A stretch of DNA of 64,000 nt from positions 124,001 through 188,000 of the forward strand of contig QWII01000002.1 in the NCBI GenBank assembly GCA_021405325.1, read 5' to 3'. Made by a program: the position numbers and the translations under genes. Source of the DNA: Caldilinea sp. CFX5. GTDB taxonomy: Bacteria; Chloroflexota; Anaerolineae; Caldilineales; Caldilineaceae. Positions within the stretch are counted from its first letter, which is position 1, and each line of letters starts with the position of its first letter. Shown in pieces: positions 1 through 8,577 of this stretch. Below the pieces are notes generated by a model. The model saw only the letters and a list, made by a program, of their open reading frames with translations. It was not told the origin of the DNA and ran no database searches.

Positions 1-1191
1 GGCGCCGCTGGTGGCAATGAGCGCGCTCAACTCCGCCGGTTTCAGGAACTTGGCGATCTGGCTGCGCAGCGCCTCTTCGCCATAGTGGCCGTTGGCGTCC
101 GGGCCGCCGGTCACGCCGATCCAGGCCAGCCCTTTGGCGCCATATTGTTTAACAAAGTCGGTCAGTTCGTCAATTTCACGGCGGGCCAGGTTGGCGCCGC
201 CGGGATAGAGTACCCCTTTGACCTGGCCGCCGCTCGCTACGGCGTTTTTGAAGACGCCAAAGTCGCTGCCGGCCACCATCTCGCTCACATTGAAGAGCGT
301 CAAGCCGAAGCGCAGGTCGGGGCGGTCGATGCCATATTTTTCCATGGCCTCGGCGTAGGTGATGATGGGGAAAGGCGTCTCCTTGATTGGCTTGGCGCCC
401 AACGCGCCGCAAAGCGCGATCAACAATCCCTCAATTAAGGCGCGAATATCGGCGGCATCGACAAAACTCATCTCCAAGTCGAGTTGGGTGAACTCCAACT
501 GGCGGTCGGCGCGCAGGTCTTCGTCGCGGAAGCAGCGGGCGATCTGGAAGTAGCGTTCAATACCGGCGACCATAAGCAGTTGCTTCAGTTGCTGCGGACT
601 CTGGGGCAGCGCATAAAATTCATGGGGGCGCAAGCGGCTGGGGACAATAAAGTCGCGCGCCCCTTCCGGCGTGCTCTTGAGCAGAATCGGCGTCTCGATC
701 TCCAAGAAGTTGCGGTTGGAGAGATATTCGCGGATAAAGCGCACCATGGTATGGCGCAGGGTTAGATTTTGTACCATGCGCGGGCGGCGCAAATCCAGGT
801 AGCGATACTTCAAACGCAACGCCTCATCGACTTCTTCGGCGGCGTCGGCAATATAAAAGGGCGGACTTTTGGCCGGGTTGAGGATCGCCACCTCATCAGC
901 CACCACCTCAATGGCGCCGGTGCTGAGGTTGGGATTTTCCTGGCCGGCGGGGCGCGGCTGCACAACCCCCTTCACCTGTACGACAAATTCACTGCGCGCC
1001 TGTTCGGCAAAGTCATGGGCGGCGGCGTTGGCGTTGGAATCGACTGTCACCTGCGTAATGCCAAAGCGGTCGCGTAGATCCAAAAAGATCAACCCGCCAT
1101 GATCACGCCGCCGGTTAATCCAACCGGCTAATGTCACCTGCTGCCCAATATGGCTGCCATTTAATTCACCACAACTATGGCTCTTTAACAT
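1..1191 (-). CDS. aspS: Aspartyl-tRNA synthetase, 3' part cut by window edge
   Basis: Class II aminoacyl-tRNA synthetase that charges tRNA-Asp (or Asp/Asn). The reading frame is open from the ATG at 1191 to base 1, giving 397 codons without a stop; the family is about 590 residues, so roughly the last third is missing. The N-terminus carries the OB-fold anticodon-binding domain ([20 protein letters not shown], near residues 22-41). Next come the flipping-loop/motif 1 region (TPEGARDF, near residue 172) and motif 2 ([16 protein letters not shown], near residues 217-232). The visible end ([16 protein letters not shown]) lies in the GAD insertion domain of bacterial-type enzymes. No plus-strand reading here makes a recognisable protein. 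Identification is secure; discriminating from non-discriminating specificity cannot be judged. Confidence 0.96.
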   Translation of the reverse strand, partial: MLKSHSCGELNGSHIGQQVTLAGWINRRRDHGGLIFLDLRDRFGITQVTVDSNANAAAHDFAEQARSEFVVQVKGVVQPRPAGQENPNLSTGAIEVVADEVAILNPAKSPPFYIADAAEEVDEALRLKYRYLDLRRPRMVQNLTLRHTMVRFIREYLSNRNFLEIETPILLKSTPEGARDFIVPSRLRPHEFYALPQSPQQLKQLLMVAGIERYFQIARCFRDEDLRADRQLEFTQLDLEMSFVDAADIRALIEGLLIALCGALGAKPIKETPFPIITYAEAMEKYGIDRPDLRFGLTLFNVSEMVAGSDFGVFKNAVASGGQVKGVLYPGGANLARREIDELTDFVKQYGAKGLAWIGVTGGPDANGHYGEEALRSQIAKFLKPAELSALIATSGA

Positions 1192-1230
1192 GCGTTTTTC
1201 CTCTAAATTTTTAACCGATCAATTAGAATG

Positions 1231-1473
1231 AGTAGTCCGCAGTCCAAAGTCCAGAGTCCACAGTCACTAGTACATGACGGCGTAAATAAACCCATAGTTG
1301 CCAGTGAGACAGTGAGACAGTGAGACAGTGACTGACTTACTGTCTCACTGACCTACTGGCTTACTTAGGCCGCTCCGTACTAGTCCATAGCCGTGCGACA
1401 TTCGCTAAACTCAAGGCTATAGACTTAGGGCTGCAAACGCTGGACTACGGACTCTGGACTGCAGACTACTGAC
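1231..1473. repeat. Palindromic AGTCC-rich repeat interrupted by the 117-bp octamer element
   Basis: The left part (about 1231-1265) is a run of AGTCC-type words (AGTCCGCAGTCC, AAAGTCCAGAGTCC). The right part (about 1440-1473) is its approximate reverse complement (GGACTACGGACTCTGGACTG). Between the arms sits the 117-bp octamer element at 1267-1383. A shorter relative of the AGTCC words lies at about 18819-18856. This suggests a dispersed palindromic repeat in the aspS/1645 divergent intergenic region that was later split by another element. Confidence 0.6.
1267..1383 (+). repeat. 117-bp octamer-array element, copy A
   Basis: It starts CTAGTAC and ends GTACTAG, a 7-bp terminal inverted repeat. 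The left segment contains GACGGCGTAAATAAACCCAT. Then come eight consecutive 8-bp units: CAGTGAGA three times, CAGTGACT, GACTTACT, GTCTCACT, GACCTACT, GGCTTACT. The right end is TAGGCCGCTC. A second copy of exactly the same length lies inverted at 33809-33925 with a different mix of octamers. It codes for nothing visible. Confidence 0.8.
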
Positions 1474-1576
1474 GATATGAGCAGCATTATAGTCCGGTCG
1501 GCACGGCGGCGCAATTCTTCGGTGGTGTCTCAGTAAGTTGGCGTAAACGCTTTTGATAAATCCACCATTCCGCAGA

Positions 1577-1605
1577 TTTACAGGCGCTGTAAATATGGAT
1601 ACAAT
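1577..1605 (+). promoter_or_regulatory. Sigma70-type promoter with overlapping dyad, upstream of the GTPase operon
   Basis: -35 TTTACA (1577-1582), 17-bp spacer, -10 TACAAT (1600-1605); each hexamer matches consensus at 5 of 6. A perfect dyad, TTACAG-GCG-CTGTAA (1578-1592), overlaps the -35 and spacer, as expected of a repressor operator. The gene start is at 1645 with an AAAGGA ribosome site 8 nt upstream. The promoter geometry is clear; the operator role is inference. Confidence 0.65.
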
Positions 1606-1644
1606 AGAGACGAAAATCAAACTTTTACCCAAAGGATCGTAAAC

Positions 1645-2217
1645 ATGAGCAAAACCAGAACGCTTGCCAACGGGACTGAGTCGCCGCTGAATGTGAGTGT
1701 CACCGATTCGGTCGATAAGGTGGAGCGCATTCGCGACCTGATTTTCGGGACGCACATGCGCGATTACACCCAGCGCTTTGACGCCATCAGTCGCGACCTG
1801 GCCCGTCTGACCCAGGAAACCACCCGCCTCAATGAATTGATCCAGGAGCAAGACGGCAAATTCACCCGCTTGCTGCGCCAGGAGGTGGATCGCCTTAGCG
1901 CTCAGTTGCAGGAGCAGGACAAACGCGCCCAGCAACAACTGCAACAGGTCGATCAGCGGCTGACGGAGCAGATCAAGGAGTTGGATCAGAAGCACACGCA
2001 GAGCGCCCAGCAGCTTGCCGCCAATCTGGCGCGCACGGAGCGGCTGCTGCGCGAGGAACTCCACGAGCTATCGCAACAGCTCAACAATATGAAGGTCGAT
2101 CGACCGACGCTGGGCGACTTGTTGATCAACATCGGGCAAAATCTCAAGACGAACGACCCGACCCCGCTGGCGCTCTCGGTGGATTTGCTGGATGAATTAA
2201 GTGCCGAGCTTGGCTAA
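1645..2217 (+). CDS. Coiled-coil protein of a Rab-like GTPase module
   Basis: A 190-residue soluble protein with no signal peptide or membrane segment. Residues about 25-50 contain RDLIFGTHMRDYTQRF. A related short motif (LLRDLIFGEYRQQIAKM) occurs in the next protein, so the two probably share a small docking or dimerisation element. Residues about 50-150 are a long, glutamine-rich coiled coil (LNELIQEQDGKFTRLLRQEV, QQQLQQVDQRLTEQIKELDQ). It is first in a tight operon followed by the roadblock-like sensor, the small GTPase and a histidine kinase. The ribosome site AAAGGA is well placed. No enzyme motif is visible. A scaffold or adaptor role is inferred from the coiled coil and context only. 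Confidence 0.8.
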   Translation: MSKTRTLANGTESPLNVSVTDSVDKVERIRDLIFGTHMRDYTQRFDAISRDLARLTQETTRLNELIQEQDGKFTRLLRQEVDRLSAQLQEQDKRAQQQLQQVDQRLTEQIKELDQKHTQSAQQLAANLARTERLLREELHELSQQLNNMKVDRPTLGDLLINIGQNLKTNDPTPLALSVDLLDELSAELG

Positions 2218-2233
2218 GCTAGGAACGGAACGT

Positions 2234-3181
2234 ATGGAGCGCGACAAGCCGGCGGCAACCGCCGTCAATGGCCGGCATGATACCGAAATACCGTTGCCAC
2301 CCCCGGCCACTGACGAATCGGCAGTAACGCCACCGGTAACGTCACCGGTAACGTCATTGGGCGCCGATGATCTGGCGATGGAGCTGCTGCGCGATCTGAT
2401 CTTTGGCGAATATCGCCAGCAGATCGCCAAGATGCGCGCCCAAGTCAATGAACTGCAAGGGCTGCTGGACGCTCTGGAAGGACAGATCAATGACAAAGAA
2501 GCATTGGTCAGCACCATCACGCCGGTGATTGCCGACGCCATTCGCACCAACATTCGGGAATCGCAGAGCGAAATGGTCGACGCGCTCTACCCGATCATGG
2601 GTAAACTGGTGCAACGTTCTGTTACCGAGGCGATGCGCGAACTGGCCCAGCGCATTGACCGCCAGATGCGGCGCACCTTTAACTTTAAAGACCTGATGCA
2701 ACGGGTAAAGGCGCGGGTGCAGGGCGTCTCGGAAGCGGAAATGGCGCTGCGTAACGCGTTGCCCTTTCAGGTGCGCGAACTCTTTCTGATCCATCGGGAG
2801 AGCGGTTTGTTGCTCTTGCACAACTCTAACCACCCGGAGGAAGCGTCCGATTCCGACATCATCGGCAGCATGTTGACGGCCATTCGCGATTTTGCCGAAG
2901 ATGCCTTTGGCCGGGGCGAAAAGGTAGAATTAAATCAGATCCAATATGGCGACCAGAGTATTCTGATTGAGGTGGCGTATCTGGTCTATATTGCCGCCGT
3001 CATTCAAGGGATCGAGCCGCCCAACTATCGGGCGCAAATGCGTGAAACAATGATCGCCATTGAACATCAACATGCCGAACTGCTCCGTGCGTACAGCGGC
3101 GATGCCGAACCATTCAACGCGTCAGCCGCCACTTTTGCTGCTCTCTTAACCTATGAAGCGGAAACGGTGGGCGCCTTCTGA
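2234..3181 (+). CDS. Roadblock-like sensor protein of the OmpA-N-terminal type, GTPase partner
   Basis: A 315-residue cytoplasmic-looking protein. It matches the N-terminal half of a family known in proteobacteria and cyanobacteria, where it is often fused to an OmpA domain. Features are RDLIFGEYRQQIAKM, a coiled coil, VDALYPIMGKLVQRSVTEAM, and a C-terminal roadblock/longin-like fold beginning VRELFLIHRESGLLLLHNS and SMLTAIRDFAEDAF. The OmpA domain is absent here. In this family the gene travels with Rab-like GTPases, and one follows 100 bp downstream. The start is the ATG at 2234, preceded by AGGAACGGA; an in-frame GTG at 2201 would overlap the upstream gene by 17 bp. The N-terminus includes a tandem PVTSPVTS. 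Roadblock-type folds regulate small GTPases, so a GTPase-regulator role is likely but inferred. Confidence 0.82.
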   Translation: MERDKPAATAVNGRHDTEIPLPPPATDESAVTPPVTSPVTSLGADDLAMELLRDLIFGEYRQQIAKMRAQVNELQGLLDALEGQINDKEALVSTITPVIADAIRTNIRESQSEMVDALYPIMGKLVQRSVTEAMRELAQRIDRQMRRTFNFKDLMQRVKARVQGVSEAEMALRNALPFQVRELFLIHRESGLLLLHNSNHPEEASDSDIIGSMLTAIRDFAEDAFGRGEKVELNQIQYGDQSILIEVAYLVYIAAVIQGIEPPNYRAQMRETMIAIEHQHAELLRAYSGDAEPFNASAATFAALLTYEAETVGAF

Positions 3182-3280
3182 GAGATGGGCGCGTTTGGCG
3201 TAGTGATTCGACAACATTCTCTTTTCGTTGCGGCGGCTTTTGTCGCCGGCGAGCGTATCTGTGCTCGTAAAGGACTGGCA

Positions 3281-3796
3281 TTGAAAACGTTTAGCAAAAA
3301 AATCTGTTTATTAGGCGACTTTGCCGTGGGCAAGACGAGCCTGGTGCGTCGCTTTGTCCATAATCGCTTTGACGACCAATATCTGAGCACGATTGGGGTC
3401 AAAGTCAGCCGCAAAACGGTGATGGCCCCGGCCAATGGCGAGGTGGCCGAATTGACCCTGATGCTCTGGGATCTGGCCGGCAGCCAGGAATTTAACACCG
3501 TAACCAGTAGCTATCTACGCGGTGCGTCCGGCGCCATTCTGGTCTGTGACCTGACGCGCGCCGATACCTTGCCCAGCCTCCAGCGCTATGCCGACGATCT
3601 TCGGAAGGTTTGCGGCCCAGTGCAACTAATCGTGGCGGCCAACAAGATCGACATCCCCGAACAGCATCTCCTCACCGCGGATCAGGTGGCGGCGATGGCG
3701 CAAACCCTCCAGGCGCCCCATTTCTTCACCAGCGCCAAAGTGGGGAACGAGGTTGATGAAATGTTCCGGCTGCTGGGGAAGCAGCTTTTGGATTAA
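3281..3796 (+). CDS. Rab/Ras-like small GTPase
   Basis: A 171-residue single-domain GTPase. The nucleotide-binding motifs are all present: P-loop GDFAVGKTS (12-20), switch I threonine in STIGVK (Thr37), DxxG as WDLAG (63-67) in DLAGSQEF, NKID (121-124) and SAK (151-153). Switch II reads DLAGSQEF rather than the eukaryotic DTAGQE. There is no C-terminal cysteine for prenylation. I choose the TTG at 3281 because it has an AAAGGA ribosome site six bases upstream and gives the family-typical start MKTFSKKICLLGD. An upstream ATG at 3185 would add 32 residues unlike the family. It lies nine bases before the histidine kinase. Function: a GTP-dependent switch, probably controlled by the roadblock-like neighbour and linked to the kinase (inference). 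Confidence 0.92.
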   Translation: MKTFSKKICLLGDFAVGKTSLVRRFVHNRFDDQYLSTIGVKVSRKTVMAPANGEVAELTLMLWDLAGSQEFNTVTSSYLRGASGAILVCDLTRADTLPSLQRYADDLRKVCGPVQLIVAANKIDIPEQHLLTADQVAAMAQTLQAPHFFTSAKVGNEVDEMFRLLGKQLLD

Positions 3797-3804
3797 GGCT
3801 GCTC

Positions 3805-4986
3805 ATGCTTGACACCTTAGTTGCCCAACTGATTTTACAAGAGCGCAACATTGCGTTTGCCGTCACTGACCAGGCGTTTCGCATTCAACAGGTCGGGGGC
3901 AAGCGTGCGTTGCTGCTTGCGAATGGGAATGGCGCCGCGCCGGGCGTTTCCCTCTTTGATCTCGCCCCGGAGTTGATCGGTTGCGAAGCGCAATTGCAGG
4001 CGCTGCTGACCCAAGGGACGCCGGTTTTTCAGTTGGAATTTGTCAATCGGGAAAATGCCGCCGGTGAAACCTATTATGTCACCCTGCACAACTACGGCTA
4101 TGCTGCCGACAACAGCGCGCCCAACGGGATTCTTCACATTGTGGAGGATGTCACCTTTATTGGGGAAACCAATCAACGCTTGACTCAACAACGCAACGAA
4201 CTCTATCTGCTCCATGAACAATTGCGCCGTTCCAACCTGCAACTGGCGGCGGCAAACACGGAGTTGCGGGCGCTGGATGAACTCAAGTCAAAATTTGTCT
4301 CGATCGCCGCCCACGAATTGCGCACCCCGTTGGCCTCAATTCTGGGCTACGTCGATTTTATTATCAATGATCCGGTCGCGACCCTACATCCCGATCACGA
4401 GAAGGGGATCAACGTTATCGGCAAAAGCGCCAAGCGCTTGCTTGCCATCACCAACAACCTGCTCGACGTGACCAGGATTGAGGCCGGGCGCATTGAGTTG
4501 ACGTTGCAAAGTCTCAACGTGACCGAGATTGTTGAAGAGGTCGTCACCAGTCTGCACCCAGAGATCGAGCAGAAGCAGCACCACTTTAGTCTGGAAAAAC
4601 AACCGTTCCTGCCCCCCGTCCTCTGTGATGAAACACGCACGGCCCAAATCTTTAGCAACCTCCTCAGCAACGCCATCAAGTATACGCCGGAGCAGGGACG
4701 CATTGTCATCTCGTTGCGCCATTCGCCGCAAGAAGAGGCGATCATTGCCGCCGTCAGTGACACGGGCATCGGCATTCCGACCAAAGACCTGCAGAATATC
4801 GGCAAAAACTTCTTCCGCGCCAGCAATGTCCATCTCTCCAAAGCCAATGGCGCCGGCCTGGGCCTGAGCATCACCCGTTCCCTCATCGAGTTGCAAGGCG
4901 GCCGCTTCTGGATCGAAAGCAGCCCCGGCCAAGGTTCCACCTTTTACCTAACCATTCCGATGAGCGACAGCACATTAAGCAATTAA
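3805..4986 (+). CDS. Sensor histidine kinase with N-terminal PAS-like domain
   Basis: A 393-residue soluble kinase. Residues about 10-120 look PAS-like (AVTDQAFRIQQVGG, HIVEDVTFIGE). A coiled coil (about 125-160) leads into the HisKA domain with H-box AAHELRTPLASILGY (phospho-acceptor His170). The HATPase_c domain has N-box NLLSNAIKYT, G1 DTGIGI and G2 GAGLGLSIT. There is no membrane segment, so the signal is intracellular or comes from the GTPase module encoded just upstream, with nine bases between the genes. No response regulator is adjacent, so the target must be encoded elsewhere. Kinase identity is certain; the link to GTPase signalling is inferred from the operon. Confidence 0.94.
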   Translation: MLDTLVAQLILQERNIAFAVTDQAFRIQQVGGKRALLLANGNGAAPGVSLFDLAPELIGCEAQLQALLTQGTPVFQLEFVNRENAAGETYYVTLHNYGYAADNSAPNGILHIVEDVTFIGETNQRLTQQRNELYLLHEQLRRSNLQLAAANTELRALDELKSKFVSIAAHELRTPLASILGYVDFIINDPVATLHPDHEKGINVIGKSAKRLLAITNNLLDVTRIEAGRIELTLQSLNVTEIVEEVVTSLHPEIEQKQHHFSLEKQPFLPPVLCDETRTAQIFSNLLSNAIKYTPEQGRIVISLRHSPQEEAIIAAVSDTGIGIPTKDLQNIGKNFFRASNVHLSKANGAGLGLSITRSLIELQGGRFWIESSPGQGSTFYLTIPMSDSTLSN

Positions 4987-5090
4987 TCATTAAATGAAGA
5001 AACCAGGTTTTTCTTTGGCATGCACCTGTGAATTACAGGTGAAAAACCTGGTTTCTGGCTGAATAGTTACGAAAATTGCTAATGATTAAT
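4982..5090. repeat. Nested inverted repeats downstream of the kinase gene
   Basis: There are three nested arms: ATTAATCATT (4982-4991) with AATGATTAAT (5081-5090); AGAAACCAGGTTTTTC (4998-5013) with GAAAAACCTGGTTTCT (5041-5056); and an inner CACCTGT/ACAGGTG. It could serve as a terminator for the GTPase operon, but the lack of a T-run after the stem makes a dispersed palindromic repeat as likely. Confidence 0.6.
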
Positions 5091-5111
5091 TATTATGGAT
5101 TCCTTTGCAAT

Positions 5112-5140
5112 TTGATTTTGCGGTAACGGCGCGGTACAAT
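5112..5140 (+). promoter_or_regulatory. Promoter for a probably leaderless helicase mRNA
   Basis: -35 TTGATT (5112-5117), 17-bp spacer, -10 TACAAT (5135-5140). The ATG at 5148 begins seven bases after the -10 box, so transcription should start at or next to the start codon. No ribosome-binding sequence can fit. Confidence 0.55.
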
Positions 5141-5147
5141 ACTCTTT

Positions 5148-8100
5148 ATGCCTTTTGTTCTACATGGCGCTTGGTTGCGCGCTGAAGTCGCTTTTCCTGA
5201 CGGCTGTTTTTTCCTTTGGGCCGAAGACAGCACGGTGCAGGAAACGTTAGAAGCAATTGAAACATCGTCTGGCATTGCAAGCGAAGGACGCCGGCCACAG
5301 GAGGTCCGTCCGCGGACAACGAAGCCGCTTTCCCATCCAGCCCAGGTGTCCGCAGGTCAACTGCGGCTCCATCTCGTCGATCGTTTCCCGCGCCTGACGG
5401 CTGCCCAATTGAAGTTGATCAGCACCACCATTTGGTTGCCGACCAATCATGGCGCCCCCCTCAGCCACGGTCATCTGTTGCACCATCAACTAATCGGCGG
5501 CGCTTTGACCAATGGCAACCATGCACCGGCGACAACTCAAGCCGGGGTGCAGTTACAAGCGTGGCAGATCACAGGCTTGGCGCTGGCGCCCTTTGCCGCT
5601 TTAGGCGTGCTTTGTCACTTGGATGACCAGGCGACCGACCAGAGCGTGGCATCACGGTTGTTGACTGCCATGCGTTGGGGCAACGATCTGCTCTATTGGA
5701 GCAATGCCGCCAAATTTACCTTGCAACTGCTGGCCGGCCAACACTATCTGCCCACGTTGCGCCCGCACTCGGCCAATCAACTGCGCGCCGGTTGGCAGCC
5801 CTTCCTGGCCGACCCGCAAATTGAACGTCAATTTGAACGATTGACCGAAGCGATGCCGCCGGTCTGCCGCGCCTATCACAGCGCGCCCATTCAGGAAGCG
5901 CCGCCGGCGGCGGAGTTGCTCAATCATTGTATCAGCGCCCTCTTAGACGCCGCAGTACGCCAGTGGAGCGCACCGCCGGTCGCCACAACCCCGCCGACGC
6001 AAGGCGAACAGTGGTTATCCGGTTTGGTCACCGCCGATCCGTTTCTCCATCTGCCGCCGCAGACCGCCTTTCAGTTATACCAACAGTGGCGGGGATGGAG
6101 TGACCAGCTTTATGCGCTGCACCATGCCCATGTGCGCGTCTCCTTTCAACTGGAAGCGCCTGTCGATGGCGAAGCAGTCGCGGCGCCGGCGGGGCAACCA
6201 AACGCAACGTGGACGCTACGATACTATTTACAGGCGCGCAATAATCTTGATCTGCGCATTGCCGCCACGGAGATCTGGCGCAGCCAACAACATCATCTGC
6301 AACTTGGTTCGCGCACAGTCGATCAACCGCAAGAGCGGCTGCTGGCGGGTTTACAGGTGGCCGCCCGCCTGTCGTTGCCCATCCAACGGAGCCTGCGCTC
6401 CCCCAAACCGGAAAGCGCCCCGCTGACCACCGAAGAGGCGCATCAATTTCTACGCGAAACCGCGCCTTTGTTGGAAAGCAGCGGCTTTGGCGTTGTCTTG
6501 CCGGAATGGTGGCATACCAATCAGAGCGCGCGGCTGGGCTTGCGTCTACGCTTACAAGGGAACCAAACCGAGGATGACTTCACCGCCTTCGCCGGCCCAA
6601 TCAGCAAGCAACGCCAGGCGCCTGGTCTCATCCGTTATGACTGGGAACTGATGCTGGGTAACCGCGTCTTGGAGAGCCGCGAATTTGAACGCCTGGCCGC
6701 CATTCGCGCCCCCCTGGTCAAGTTAAATGGGCAGTGGGTGGAACTCGACCCGCAACAGGTGCAGACGGCGCAACGCTTTTTGACCCAACAGCGCCCCGGC
6801 GGGCTGATCAGCTTTTTGCGGGCGCTGCGCATTGCCCAGGTGCATGGCTCACCCACTGAAACCGGCGCTACCGTTGTTCCGGGGCGAACGGCCAACCGTG
6901 AGGAACGCGCCGCCACCGAAGCCAACGCGCCGGCGCTGGCGAGTCTGCTTTCTGATGAAGTGGCCGCGCTGCTGCCCGTGGTCAGTGTCGATGTGGAAGG
7001 GTGGCTGGCCCAGGCCTTGGCGCGGCTCAACCAGCAGCAGCACTTTGTGCCCCTGGATGAGCCGCCCGATTTTATCGGTGAACTGCGGCCCTACCAGCGG
7101 CGCGGCATTGGCTGGCTGGCCTATTTACGCAGCCTGGGCATTGGCGCTTGTCTGGCCGACGATATGGGGTTGGGCAAAACGGTGCAGTCGATTGCCCTGT
7201 TGCTCCATGTACGCGCCCAGCAAAAGGAACATGCCCCCGCGCTTTTGATCTGCCCGACCAGCGTGGTTGCCAACTGGCGACGCGAGGTAGAGCGCTTTGC
7301 CCCGGCGCTGCGGGTGCTGGTGCATCATGGCGGTGTGCGTCTGATGGGCGATGAATTTTTACAACAAACGGCCACCTATGATCTGATCATTACCAGCTAC
7401 GGCACGGCGCGGCGCGATGTCGAATTCCTCACCCGCCTGACCTGGAGCGATCTGATCTTGGATGAAGCGCAAAACATCAAAAACCCGACGGCCAAACAGA
7501 CGCAGGCGGTGTTACAATTACCGGCGCACAATCGCATTGCGCTGACCGGCACCCCGGTTGAGAATCGCCTTTCCGAGTTGTGGAGCATTATGGAATTTCT
7601 CAACCCCGGCTATCTGGAGCAATATGAGCTTTTCCGTCGCCATTACATCCTGCCGATTGAACGCTACAATGATGAAGACCAGGCGGCTGAGTTGCGCAAA
7701 GTCGTCCAGCCCTTTTTGTTGCGCCGTCTCAAATCCGACCCGGCCATCATTGCCGATCTGCCGGAGAAGAATGAGATGGTGGTCTACTGCTCGCTCACCC
7801 AGGAGCAGGCCGATCTCTACGAAAAGGTGGTCAGTGATACGTTGACGGTGCTGGATCAGAGCGAAGGCATCCAACGGCGCGGCCTGGTGCTAGGGTTGTT
7901 GACCAAGCTCAAGCAGATCTGCAACCATCCGGCCCACTATCTCAAGCAGGAGGGGCCGTTGGTCGGGCGCAGCAGCAAGCTGAATCGCTTGACCGAAATG
8001 TTGGAGGAAGTGCTGGCCGTAGGCGATTCGGCGCTGGTCTTCACTCAGTTTGTCGAGATGGGCGAGCTGTTGCAACGGCACATTATTGAGACCTTCAAGG

Positions 8101-8513
8101 CGGAGACGCTCTTCCTGCACGGTCGCACGCCGGCCAACCAACGCGAACGCATGGTAATGGCCTTCCAGGAAGCCGAGACGCCGACGATCTTTATTCTCAG
8201 TCTGCGGGCAGGTGGCGCCGGGTTGAATTTGACCCGCGCCAACCATGTCTTCCACTTTGACCGCTGGTGGAACCCGGCGGTCGAGAGCCAAGCCACCGAT
8301 CGCGCTTTCCGCATCGGTCAACGACGCGATGTCCAGGTGCATAAATTTGTCGTGGCAGGCACGCTGGAAGAGCATATCAACCAACTGTTGGAAGACAAAC
8401 GCACGTTATCCGAAGTCGTCGTCGGCAGTGGTGAGCAGTGGTTGACTGAATTGAGTACCGATCAGCTACGCGACTTGTTGTTATTACGGCGCGATTTGGC
8501 TGAAGACGAGTAA
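5148..8513 (+). CDS. SNF2-family DNA-dependent ATPase/helicase
   Basis: A 1121-residue Swi2/Snf2 protein of the bacterial HepA-like type that remodels protein-DNA or RNA polymerase complexes. The N-terminal half (about 1-600) is the SNF2-associated region. The motor follows: motif I ADDMGLGKTVQSIALLLH (near 670), motif II DEAQNIKN (near 772, DEAQ rather than DEAH), motif III LTGTPVENRLSELW, motif IV/V VFTQFVEMGELL and SLRAGGAGLNLTRANHVF, motif VI QATDRAFRIGQRRDVQVHKF (near 1047). The SWIM-type gene directly downstream is a common partner in bacteria. The start is the ATG following the close promoter; no other start is better supported. Family is certain; cellular role is not. Confidence 0.95.
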   Translation: MPFVLHGAWLRAEVAFPDGCFFLWAEDSTVQETLEAIETSSGIASEGRRPQEVRPRTTKPLSHPAQVSAGQLRLHLVDRFPRLTAAQLKLISTTIWLPTNHGAPLSHGHLLHHQLIGGALTNGNHAPATTQAGVQLQAWQITGLALAPFAALGVLCHLDDQATDQSVASRLLTAMRWGNDLLYWSNAAKFTLQLLAGQHYLPTLRPHSANQLRAGWQPFLADPQIERQFERLTEAMPPVCRAYHSAPIQEAPPAAELLNHCISALLDAAVRQWSAPPVATTPPTQGEQWLSGLVTADPFLHLPPQTAFQLYQQWRGWSDQLYALHHAHVRVSFQLEAPVDGEAVAAPAGQPNATWTLRYYLQARNNLDLRIAATEIWRSQQHHLQLGSRTVDQPQERLLAGLQVAARLSLPIQRSLRSPKPESAPLTTEEAHQFLRETAPLLESSGFGVVLPEWWHTNQSARLGLRLRLQGNQTEDDFTAFAGPISKQRQAPGLIRYDWELMLGNRVLESREFERLAAIRAPLVKLNGQWVELDPQQVQTAQRFLTQQRPGGLISFLRALRIAQVHGSPTETGATVVPGRTANREERAATEANAPALASLLSDEVAALLPVVSVDVEGWLAQALARLNQQQHFVPLDEPPDFIGELRPYQRRGIGWLAYLRSLGIGACLADDMGLGKTVQSIALLLHVRAQQKEHAPALLICPTSVVANWRREVERFAPALRVLVHHGGVRLMGDEFLQQTATYDLIITSYGTARRDVEFLTRLTWSDLILDEAQNIKNPTAKQTQAVLQLPAHNRIALTGTPVENRLSELWSIMEFLNPGYLEQYELFRRHYILPIERYNDEDQAAELRKVVQPFLLRRLKSDPAIIADLPEKNEMVVYCSLTQEQADLYEKVVSDTLTVLDQSEGIQRRGLVLGLLTKLKQICNHPAHYLKQEGPLVGRSSKLNRLTEMLEEVLAVGDSALVFTQFVEMGELLQRHIIETFKAETLFLHGRTPANQRERMVMAFQEAETPTIFILSLRAGGAGLNLTRANHVFHFDRWWNPAVESQATDRAFRIGQRRDVQVHKFVVAGTLEEHINQLLEDKRTLSEVVVGSGEQWLTELSTDQLRDLLLLRRDLAEDE

Positions 8514-8523
8514 AACGTATACG

Positions 8524-8563
8524 CCGCCGCGTCGGGGCACGAAATCGTGCCCCGACGCGGCGG
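8524..8563. repeat. Perfect 18-bp-stem hairpin between helicase and SWIM genes
   Basis: Arm 8524-8541 (CCGCCGCGTCGGGGCACG), loop AAAT, exact complement 8546-8563. It lies 10 bp after the helicase stop and 14 bp before the next start. There is no T-run, so it is not a classical terminator; it may attenuate transcription or protect the upstream mRNA end. Confidence 0.75.
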
Positions 8564-8577
8564 CAGAGGACAGAGTC

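Noticed and set aside
85..1102. Several plus-strand open frames
   Set aside because: They are shadows of aspS, whose minus-strand frame is open through the whole region and carries clear family motifs.
1267..1383. Octamer arrays as CRISPR or telomere-like repeats
   Set aside because: Units are only 8 bp, have no spacers, and are limited to eight copies within a bounded element.
3185..3280. N-terminal extension of the GTPase from an upstream ATG
   Set aside because: The 32 added residues do not resemble the family, while the TTG at 3281 has a good ribosome site and gives the typical start.
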